NCBI GenBank assembly: GCA_021186555.1
Contig: JAJKFL010000330.1
Span: 29,304,944 to 29,368,943, forward strand
Source: Reticulitermes speratus
Lineage: Eukaryota; Arthropoda; Insecta; Blattodea; Rhinotermitidae
Length of the DNA: 64,000 nt
Reading direction: 5' to 3'
Below are positions 55,370 to 64,000 of this stretch, piece after piece. The notes beneath the pieces are model-generated. The model was not told the origin of the DNA. It did no database searches and was given only the letters and a program-made list of their open reading frames with translations. Made by a program: the position numbers and the translations under genes. Positions within the stretch are counted from its first letter, which is position 1. Every line of letters begins with the position of its first letter.

Positions 55370-56815
55370 GGTTAACTGAGCGTTGGTGATAATTCCTTGT
55401 AAGATTGATGCTTAGTTATGCTTTTTTCTGTAGCGAAGCAGTCGCAAATTTTCTGCTAGAGCGAGTTAATGTAAAGACTGTCATGTGCAGGAGGGTCAGT
55501 GCCGAGTGTGGTGGTAATTCACTGCTAAGTGCTTATGTCGGCGGATATTAATGTAATGAAAATAAGAAGAGATCCCATTTCATATTCTGAATATCTACTG
55601 AATGTTAGGCAAAGTCTGCATGTGTAAATGAAGGCACTGAAGGCAGTGCGTGGTACACAAAATAGATTGTTAATCCTGAGCGTGGGCCTGTAGATAATGA
55701 ATTGCGTTCAGAACTTTAGTTGTTTTAAACAAGGTAGTTCTGGTGTATAAAATTATTTCAATAAGCGTGAGAAAGGACTTTCGTTGTGTTATGCCTATAT
55801 TTGATTAAAACACATCCAAAGTAATTTTAAAATCACAGTTAGCACTGGGAGATGACTAAACAGCATAACAGTGTAAGTCTATTTTAGATGCCTCAGACGT
55901 TATTAGTGTGACGAGATCGTAATGAACATTGTTCTATTTAGGGAATAAGAGAAAGTAGATTACAAGTCGAGTCAGTGGGCGAATCCTTTAATACAAATAG
56001 TAAACACATAGCAGGGCTGAAGGCTGCAGTGTAACATGAAACAAAAACAAACAGAACATGTTTGAAAGAAACTAAATAAAGGCGAAAGCGGAGAAAATAA
56101 GAGATAACATAATCTGAAGGAAACTAAATAAATCTAATGGAGCAAAGAAGAGATAACACTTGAAAATGGAACAGAGACGATCGAACATCCTTTGCGTCAG
56201 GCCAAATCAACCTGAAAGTGGAGAAGACAAACAAAAACATAATTGGCAGGAAACCGAATAAACTTGAAACTGGAGAAGAGATAACATAAATAAACGTGAA
56301 AGTTGAGAGGGTCAGAAAAAGCTGGGCTGCAGGAAAGTAACTAAACTGGAAAGATGAAAAAGCAGGAGACAAAATTTTCTTCAGTATTCTAAATGACACT
56401 GACAATATCACATTGATATCTTCTCCATTAACAGTTCTGGTTGCTTGATAGAGTTCTCACTTCACAGGTAAAGTCGCCATTTGAAGAACTGTGTCTCAAT
56501 AAAGGCATAGTAGCTGAATAGCTTCACGCTTCTGTCTGTGATTTTACCTTCGGAGAAATGGCCCGCGTGAGTGGCTGAGTGGGAATTTATCTACTTGTTG
56601 GCAAATATAAAATAATTATCTTCTCCGGAAATCGAATCCTGTTTGTCCAAAACTTGGCGAGCCATTATACTGACTACACTTTCCCGGCTTTTGTTGCAAA
56701 ATATTAATGTTTTTAATTTTTAACAAGGGAGGGCTAACGATCGGGGAATGTAGCATGCATGTGGGAGAACACAAATGTCTAGAAAATTGTTATTTTGATA
56801 TGTAAATGCAAGAGA
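55370..56815. other. unassigned stretch
   Basis: A purine-rich segment at 56030-56380 repeats words such as 'gaaactaaataaa' and 'ggagaagagataacat' irregularly. Otherwise nothing is recognised. Confidence 0.4.
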
Positions 56816-56819
56816 CTAC

Positions 56820-57010
56820 TTTTTTTCCCACGGGGTGTAGATGTAGGATGATATAAAGATAGACCTTGCAAATAGTTAATGAAAATTTGTACTAGGTCTA
56901 ACTGGGATATGATAGGGTATAGGCCTATTGACGAAATCTTGTGCCTTCGAGAATGAACCTTCGTGTCCTTTACTTAGGGGAAGTTTCTTGGTTAGCTGAG
57001 CTTAGTGTTG
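56820..57010 (+). mobile_element. very diverged LINE 3'-end module
   Basis: 'gtagatgtaggatgatataa', 'gaatgaaccttcgtgtcc' and 'ttggttagctgagc' keep the module's order. Weak. Confidence 0.3.
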
Positions 57011-57149
57011 GTTTGTGCAATTCTAACGTGGGGAAGACTAAGAGTCCGAACTGGTCACTGCTGGAAACCGTCAAACAGAAGTGACTACAGAAGAAAAGAG
57101 AACGATCTGACTGCAGTATTTTAGTGTCACGAATGCGAGGGATAAAAGG

Positions 57150-57640
57150 TAAAGATAAAGTTCACCCTAGAACCTTCCATGAAGGCACAGAGGTGGAGTA
57201 GAGGTATAGCGCTACTCTTTCTTTAACCTCGGGGCTAGAGGGGGTTGGTGGTTAATACCACGCTTCGGTCACTTTATCCCATTAGTGACGGACTACCCTT
57301 ATTATATGACCGGTCCTGGGGCCCACCCAGCCTCCTATAGAATGGGTACCGGGTCTCTTTCCCGGGGGTAAAGCGGCCGGGGCGTGGAGTTGACCACCCA
57401 CCCTTATATAGCGCCGAGGTTAAAGAAACAGTAGAACTATACCGCTACTCCCCCTCTGGGCCTTCGTGGCCTGTTCTAGGGAGAACTTTACTTTTACCCT
57501 TATTATACTCGTATGAGGCTGGGTGGGGCCCAGGGCCGGTCCGGACGGTTGCGGCTAATCTCGCTTCCAAACGGGATTCGATCCCCGGACCGCACAGCCC
57601 GTAGCGAGTCGCTATACCGACTGAGCTATCCCGGCCCACT
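57150..57640 (-). mobile_element. SINE S4 with an opposite-strand S4 nested inside
   Basis: Outer copy on minus: 3' part 57150-57306 and head 57508-57640 (minus GGGATAGCTCAGTCGGTATA, B box GGATCGAATCCC). Inserted between them is a 5'-truncated S4 in plus orientation (57307-57494, starting at 'tgaccggtcctgggg'). 'tacccttattata' at 57294-57306 and 57495-57507 is a perfect 13-bp target duplication of the inner copy. Confidence 0.88.
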
Positions 57641-57644
57641 GAAT

Positions 57645-58350
57645 GAAAGGGATATTACGTATTAATAGTGATGATTCCTTTCACTCGAGATAATGAAGTT
57701 TAACAGGAATAGAGTCTGTTCCAAACACCATCTGCGGTCTGGTAAGCGTGGTGCTAGTGAAATGAGAGTTGTCTTGTGTTAGATGTCAGTGAGGCCACGG
57801 TGACGTTGCTATCAGATCGTCTGCTCGTCAGCCAAGACATGCAGTGCTGCAAACAGGACGAAGCCTGAAACTGACACAGAGAAATTTGTGACAGCAAGGA
57901 ATCGTTCTAAACCATTCAGGCGACGGGTTCATGTTGGAAAGGATCTGAGACATGCAGGACGTCTGTTATTTTGGTTAACTTACATCAGCGCAAGCCTAAG
58001 AATTAAATGTGCTCAGTTATGAGCAGAAGAGTGGGCTAAAGACATGTTACTGCTATAGAACAGGTGACAGTCGCTCATTCACGGCTAGATTATATGACGT
58101 TTGACGTATTCAGTAAATGCGGTCTCAATTCCATCTCTTACATATATTTGTTTAATAGTATATGTGAAAAAATTCGTAATGCAAACGTCATATCTCTGAA
58201 ACATAATTATCAGAATATAATTGTGCAACTTTAAGACAGTTGATTTGTGTGATTTGTTCAACATTTGTTAATTCGTAGTTACTGAATTTTATATATCGTG
58301 ACATGTGTAAGTAATAAAACCTACTTAAAGAAGAGCAGTAATGAAATATA
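57645..58350. other. unassigned stretch
   Basis: No recognised element. Confidence 0.4.
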
Positions 58351-58368
58351 TAACTGTATCTGCGTTCA

Positions 58369-58622
58369 GTGCCGATCACAGTTACCGCGCGGTTTAAGGC
58401 GTGGGTCTGCGTCCGCTCGCTTACTGGGATTGCGGGTTCGGATTCCGCCGGGGTCATGGATATCCATCTCTTGTGAGTGTTGTGTGTTATCAGGTGGAGG
58501 TCTATGCGACGGGCCGATCACTTGTCCAGAGGAATCCTACCGAGTGTGGTGTGTCTAATTGAGTGTGATCAAGAAACCTTGACAATAAGGTGTTCTAAGC
58601 CCACGAGCCATGAAAAAAAAAA
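58369..58622 (+). mobile_element. SINE S1, full length
   Basis: Head 'gccgatcacagttaccgcgc' with B box GGGTTCGGATTCC, S1 body and an A11 tail. 'atctgcgttca' (58358-58368) and 'atctgccttca' (58623-58633) are the target duplication, 10 of 11 matching. Confidence 0.9.
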
Positions 58623-58639
58623 ATCTGCCTTCAATTATC

Positions 58640-59115
58640 CACACCTGAGGGCATGGGCTGAAAGCCAACGTTACATTGCAACCAATATGCAGAAAGTTTT
58701 TAACGTGAAATCGGAAAAGATAACAAGAATTTAATGGAAAATATAACCTTGAACATTTACTGACCTTTCATATGTAAATGCTTATGTAATTTTTATTTTA
58801 TGCTTCCTGGAATTCAGCTGAGGAAGGATATTACCTCACAAATGTGAAAGAAATCAGAACGCCAACAACAAAGCACAGTATTTTAATGGAATATTGGAAG
58901 AAGTGAATGCGATAGGAAATAAAGGTGTAACGTAACACCGAGGCGCACTCGTATCTTTGCATTCCGGGCTTTTCGCACGGTCATACCATTTAATACACGG
59001 GGGGAGATTGTCACAGTGTTTGTTATTGTTTACAACTATATATATTTGTATTGTAGAATACTATTATCATTAAAGCCTCTGTTATGATATTTATTTAAAG
59101 CACTTATATCTTGGT
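58640..59115. other. unassigned stretch
   Basis: No recognised element. Confidence 0.4.
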
Positions 59116-59127
59116 TATATTTGTATG

Positions 59128-59413
59128 TTGTAAAGTAAAGTTCATCCTAGAACAGGCCATGAAGGCCCAGAGGGGGAGTAAAGGTATAGCTCTACTCTTT
59201 CTTTAACCTAGGCGCTAGATGGGGGTGGGTGGTCAACGCCATGCCCCGGCCGCTGTACCCCCGGGAATGACCCGGTACCCATTGTACAGGAAGCTGGATA
59301 GGCCCCAGAGCCGGTCTGGACGGGTACTGAAAATCTCGCCCCCACCGGGATTCGATCCCCCGACCGTCCAGCTCGTAATGAGTCGCTATACCGACTGAGC
59401 TATCGCGGCCCAC
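59128..59413 (-). mobile_element. SINE S4, full length, 10-bp target duplication
   Basis: Head at the right (minus GCGATAGCTCAGTCGGTATA, B box GGGATCGAATCCC). The body is in minus orientation and the tail 'gtaaagtaaagttc' at the left. 'tatttgtatg' is identical at 59118-59127 and 59414-59423. The 73-codon minus ORF is a SINE reading. Confidence 0.93.
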
Positions 59414-59677
59414 TATTTGTATGCTGACTGTTAAATTTATCGATTTTGCCTAATTATTTTTCACCTCGAAAGTCACTTAGTGACCTTTGCAGTATTTTAT
59501 GACTCGTCAGTAATATTATTTGTGTGGTTTTCAGTCGTATACTGTGCGTCAGTTTACTTCGGGTAGAGACACTATGATTGTGCGGAATGCGAAGAGTACC
59601 ATACGTTTAATGCGCATTTCCTCAATCATAGGAAGGAAACATAAGTACATAGACCATGTACTATAACGCAATATCGT

Positions 59678-60301
59678 GGCGCGTTCGCAAACCATTGTTG
59701 CCACGGAAAAGCAACAGTACCTTCTCTTTACTATAGTTGTTGAAATACAAAATATTTTGTACCGCTTATACTTCCTCGGCTGTCCTAACATCCTAATACC
59801 CTTTGGCTCGAAGATATAAACAGGGCATACACAAAAGAATGGTGCGGTATCAACAGTATTCACTTTTGAAACCGCACCATTCTTTTGTGTATGCCCTGTA
59901 TTAGACGCACACGGTGTTCTGTGGGAGGTACTAACGGAATCTGTATACAAGACAAGCAATATCAACAGTGTAATTAATATAGAAAATGTTGCCATGGAAA
60001 AGCGATGTTGCGATAATTTGCATTGTTGCGGTACATGTCGCTGTCAACAATGCCTGTGTGGCGACTTCATGTCGCAAGCGACAATAAAACGTACTTAAGT
60101 CTTCATGTAAAGTGGCCGATATTTTTGGTCAGATTTAAACCAAATTCAGATTTTCTCGACGGATTTTAATAAAAGTCGCCAATATTGAATTTCACTAAAA
60201 TCCGTCCAGTGGGAGCCGGGCTAATACATGCGGACGGACGGACGGACGGAGAGATATGACGAAGCTAATGGGCGCTTTTCGTGACTATATGCGAACGCGC
60301 C
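59678..60301 (+). mobile_element. MITE with GGCGCGTTCGC ends, copy 3
   Basis: Begins GGCGCGTTCGC and ends GCGAACGCGCC, perfect 11-bp inverted ends. The right half matches 34750-35034 ('caagcgacaataaaacgtac', 'aaaatccgtccagtgggagc', (GGAC)n). It contains a second start-like block ('ttgccatggaaaagcgat' at 59990 versus 'ttgccacggaaaagcaac' at 59698) and a 78-bp mariner derivative (59821-59898). Confidence 0.82.
59821..59898. mobile_element. 78-bp mariner derivative made of two terminal repeats
   Basis: It begins CAGGGCATACACAAAAGAAT and ends in its reverse complement. Each arm is about 36 bases, with only a few unpaired central bases. The same termini bound the 578-bp element at 60464-61041, so almost the whole interior has been lost. 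The right flank is TA, the left AA. Confidence 0.9.
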
Positions 60302-60463
60302 TCACAGCAATAAATATATGGCCCAAAAATAAACAGACACTTGATTTCTAAGTAGATAACGACGCAAGTGAAGTAGGCCTGTATTAAAATAAACCGTCAA
60401 GCACACCAACAAATTTTTTATTGCCAGTTGTGATTGGCGGTTTATTTGAATGTACTTTATATA

Positions 60464-61041
60464 CAGGGCATACACAAAAGAATGGTGCGGTATCAAAAGT
60501 GAATAAAAAATGTATTTCTCACCTTACACGGGCACAACATACACCGTCAGCGGCGGCAACTGTCCAAGTTTCTCATTTGGTAATTACAATCCTTCAATGT
60601 GTGCACCCTGGGTCACACGACACACATCCACACGGTAATCAAACTCATCCCAGACCCGGTGTAGCATGTCCGCTGTAATGGCCTGCAGTGCATGCGTTAT
60701 CCGATCACGAATTTCATGGATGGACGTGGGCAATGGTGGTACATAAACGCTGTCTTTAACGAACCCCCAAAGAAAGAAATCGCACGGTGTAAGATCTGGC
60801 GAACGGGGTGGCCAAGGGAGAAGGTTCTTGTCTCCTCAAAACGGAGCACACAGATAGCCTTCTCCTGCTGCAACGCCATCTTTGAAACTGGCCCCGTAGT
60901 AAGCATGAGAAGCGAACTGCTGGTAGCGCATGAGAAACTTGGACAGTTGCCGCCGCCGACGGTGTATGTTGTATCCGTGTAATTGAGACATAAATTTTTT
61001 ATTCACTTTTGAAACCGCACCATTCTTTTGTGTATGCCCTG
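60464..61041 (-). mobile_element. internally deleted mariner-type element with long inverted ends
   Basis: CAGGGCATACACAAAAGAAT at the left and its complement at the right lie between TA duplications (60462-60463 and 61042-61043). The inverted similarity extends inward for about 110 bases ('gcggcggcaactgtccaag' at about 60550 and its complement at about 60940). Between them is a transposase gene reduced to its two ends. Confidence 0.92.
60584..60873 (-). pseudogene. mariner-type transposase, N-terminus joined to C-terminus
   Basis: On minus, MALQQEKAICVLRFEETRTF begins like the helix-turn-helix start of insect mariner-type transposases. The sequence then passes, in another frame, to WPPRSPDLTPCDFFLWGFVK, DSVYVPPLPTSIHEIRDRIT, HALQAITADMLHRVWDEFDY and RVDVCRVTQGAHIEGL, with a stop at 60586-60584. 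The PPRSPDLTPCD block carries the third catalytic Asp. The middle of the enzyme, with the other two catalytic acids, is absent, and the join at about 60815 shifts frame. It cannot make active transposase but could be moved by a full copy elsewhere. Confidence 0.85.
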
Positions 61042-61043
61042 TA

Positions 61044-63380
61044 CATACGAGCATTATCACAAAGGGATGTACACAATAAGGGTTAACGAAGCATGTGTCG
61101 ATACATCATTCAGAACGTGTTGGTTGTAAGGTTTGTGTAGTAACCCTTCATCCATAACGTCACATGCTGCTTTATTACAATTGATCTGAAATTACATATC
61201 TTGCCAGTCACATCACTGAGTACAAATTCTGATAATTGCAGATGTAAAGACGAAATCCGAAATACAATCGCGAATTTTGAAAGTGTGTGTGTATGTGTGT
61301 GTGCGGGAATATAAAGGACGGCTTACGGTTAGTATTTCAGACAATACTACGAGACATAAAGGAAACTTATGCGGTTTTGGATTTCTTAAGCCTTTGAACG
61401 ACCCCACATTATACTAAATTTCCTTCAAAGCACAAGGAAAATGTGAAGTTTATTCAGAAAATGTTAGCGCTGTGTGCCACCATTGTTTTGCCCTATTTAC
61501 TGTAAAGCATTTTTATCCTGAAATGCGGTGAGGACGAGAGTGTATGTCATTCTTGTGCAAGAGTAAATTAGAAAGTTTTTATACAAGAAACTTCGGCTAG
61601 AAGCTTAAACTTGTTTCGTAAAAGATGGATTTGATAAAAATCCAGAGTGTACTGCTATTTATTCACAAAACTGCATAAGTTATGAATGAGCTTACAAAAG
61701 TCTATAAGGAAAAACAGCCACTATAGTCTAAGAATATTAGTTTCATTTTTAAAATGTAAGGATAGGCAGTCCTATTCTTAGGGGTTTTGCTTTATAAATG
61801 TAAAACTGACTCAGAACGCTTTGTATGAATTGTTGTGTTGAATGCATTCGTTTACCTAAATGAAAGCTGCACGTTGGCCATATGAATATGCGTTCGGTTG
61901 TGGGTCCCATGACACTAATTTGCGTACCATTACATGTGTACATGTGAGAACACGGGGGAATGATTTTAACATGCCTGTGGACGTATCTAACATTTGTGTA
62001 TAAAACAGAGCAAAATCATAAAATCTCCCGTGAATTACCATTATGAAAGTAGACAGTGCTGGCAGAAAGGGACATTAATATTTCTGTAGTGTTCATGAGA
62101 TATCTGTGCGCTCGGATGGCGCTTATAAAGTTTTGGAGTAGAACTCAAGTGAGGGGGTTCACAGTGATGTTCTTTGTCGAGAAATTCCTCGCCTTTTATA
62201 GAGCTCTAGCATTCATTTCCGCACCAAAAACAGCCTCCCGTTGGACCGTGTCCGGAGCCACTTAAATCCAATCGACAGGATCGCATCTTAATTCGTCTAT
62301 TTTTTATTCCTTTATTTAAGCCTTTCTAATGGCTTGTTTAACGACGTCGGCAGTTGGGACAATGTAGTATCGAATTATAGGGTGATAAATGAATAATGAA
62401 TCGGGAAAAAGTGTGGACGGAAGCTGCCCTCTCCACGTTTGGGGTACTGTCCTGGTATTTGCCTGGAAGAACTGAGAAAAACCAACGAATACGAGTAAAC
62501 CGCAGTCATTGCAGGATGTCTCTGAGTCGATATTTGAAGCCGGGAACTTAGGAATGCGAAGCAGGAATTTTGAACACTTACTAGCGATGTTTGGTGCGTT
62601 TTCCTTAATGCCCATTTTAACATCGTCATCTGATGAATGGCTACGTCTCTCAAGAAGTCTTAATTATGCTTTTCGACAAAGACTTTATATGCAGTTTTCA
62701 CCTTTCCCATCTCATCCCGCGGGGAATTATCACTAATGGCAATTAAACGTTAAATTTATATACGTACCATTTATAGTTCGCGTTACTTCAACTGTTATGA
62801 ACTTTATAAAGAGCAACAACCATATCTTCTTATAAGAAGAATATTTTATGTCTGTAGCCTGTCTGTCTGCCTGTCTGGATGTCGCGTCTTTTTTTCAATT
62901 AAATATCCCTTATTGCTTGTGTATTTAAGGAATTTTATTTGAATTCTCCTAATGACAATGTGTTCCTAGTGGATTAATTTGGACTGTGCCTGGCACATTA
63001 CTGAGATAGCCCAAGGTTCATATTTTAACCTTCATAAATAAACCGAGAACGTTAAAAATTTTGTAGCCGCCACAGCAGGTCCCTGGGTTCAATTTTGATA
63101 TTAACGCCAGTGTTAAGAATGACCTAAAGAGATGTAGTACGTTGCCTCAACCGGCTCTTTAAATGAAGTGCGCTATCTGCCTTTACCTTACCGTATTCGA
63201 GTCTTAAAATATGAAATCAGGTAATAAAATAATGATATTTGAGATTTTCACGGTAGTGACTATGAAGATGTTGTTTTATGGGATACGACCTCATTCATTG
63301 TAATAGGTAGGTAGGCTATCAGCTTTTCGGAGGAAAGTTTTGCCTCCACCTTCCGTGTAGAAGGATATGAAAAATCTTCT
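61044..63380. other. unassigned 2.3-kb stretch
   Basis: A (GT)n-like tract lies at 61282-61302. Overlapping short ORFs at 62056-62736 have no recognised motif or splice context. Confidence 0.4.
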
Positions 63381-64000
63381 GCCCTGAAGATGGGGCGTTA
63401 TGTTTTCCAAGACCTTGTCATATGTCCACTAAACAACACGGCGTTAATTCAAATCCAGGAAGATGGTAATCTTTGTTTGTTGAATCGAAAAGTCATTTCT
63501 GTTTTTCCATATAGTTTAGCATCAAGTTGTATACATCTATAATTATTTTGCTACATTTTTTCCATCAACTGTACATAGATGTTAGTTACGTCACACGCCC
63601 TCCAATTTTATCTTAATCTTCGTGCTTTAAAATATATTATTTAATTGAGGACAAGCAATTTTTTTACAACATTCTTTCTACAGAGGAGATATGTTGAAAC
63701 TGTGTGATATCAATACCGTCTATGTGCTGTTATACTCGATGGGAACATCGTGGTACAACCTTCATTACTTGGCTCATGTAAGATAATTTTGTAGGCTTTA
63801 GATGCACTCATGCTCTTGCCTGCTCATGATTGAATCTTTGTGTTTATTATATGGCAGAATTGTACGTGGAATTTCGTAGTCGCTATCTATGGGATAGCGA
63901 CGTTAGGCTTCTTGCTGAATTGGCTACTGGCAGATATGCTGGAAATTTAAGGATCGTAGGACAAAATATCCAAACTCTTACCTTATGTTTTGGCTGTAAT
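63381..64000. other. unassigned end of window, one perfect hairpin
   Basis: 'gccctgaagatggggcg' at 63383 resembles the 5' half of the fold motif. GTCGCTATC and GATAGCGAC form a perfect 9-bp stem at 63879-63901 with a five-base loop. Nothing else is recognised. Confidence 0.45.

Noticed and set aside
57445..57639. 64-codon minus ORF starting MGRDSSVGIATRYG
   Set aside because: It is a reading of the S4 SINE head that recurs at 59413; a common false gene prediction.

Overview
The window is a piece of a large, repeat-rich animal genome, almost certainly an insect. The best host-gene evidence is two minus-strand exons (30137-30019 and 23182-23072). Their splice sites and reading phase fit together, and they encode the signal peptide and propeptide of a calcitonin-like diuretic hormone 31 (DH31) precursor. 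The repeat complement (several tRNA-headed SINE families, RTE-type LINE, mariner, hAT and piggyBac-like MITEs) and the large introns suggest a polyneopteran such as a cockroach, termite or stick insect. That assignment is inference from general knowledge and not a database match. The mature-peptide exon was not found and probably lies below position 1. Most of the window is therefore intron or 5' flank of Dh31.

Layout. 1-3430 is a nearly complete minus-strand RTE-clade LINE with an intact 1004-codon endonuclease/reverse transcriptase ORF. A 5'-truncated copy lies at 12797-13094. 3.7-23 kb holds LINE 3'-end modules, a mariner transposase relic from which a 25-bp minisatellite has grown (4978-5260), several MITEs and SINEs, two hAT MITEs with perfect 8-bp target duplications, and a fold-back. 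23-30 kb holds Dh31 exon 2, a nested SINE cluster, a 55-bp x 13 tandem array and Dh31 exon 1. 30-45 kb holds a palindromic mariner relic, more SINEs, a pogo/Tigger-like relic, a 400-bp inverted repeat, a three-body composite SINE (41118-41670), a 52-bp x 8 array and two weak candidate exons. 45-64 kb is SINEs, microsatellites, three GGCGCGTTCGC-ended MITEs and two derivatives of one mariner family, one of them a 78-bp element that is little more than two terminal repeats.

The SINE families were named here only for cross-reference. S1 and S3 share one tRNA-like head (B box GGGTTCGAATCCC) but have different bodies. S2 has the head CCATGGCTCAGGCGGTTAG. S4 has the head GGGATAGCTCAGTCGGTATA. S5 and S6 are further tRNA-headed families. 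The most striking observation is that S1 and S3 bodies are joined in tandem behind a single head. All four internal junctions fall at the same place: a poly(A) tract running into TCCC, exactly after the A58/A59 positions of the tRNA T-loop. Two of the composites are flanked by one target-site duplication each, so they moved as units. This suggests template jumping by reverse transcriptase stalled at the T-loop, for example at a 1-methyladenosine 58.

No complete host protein gene, rRNA, functional tRNA gene or CRISPR array was seen.
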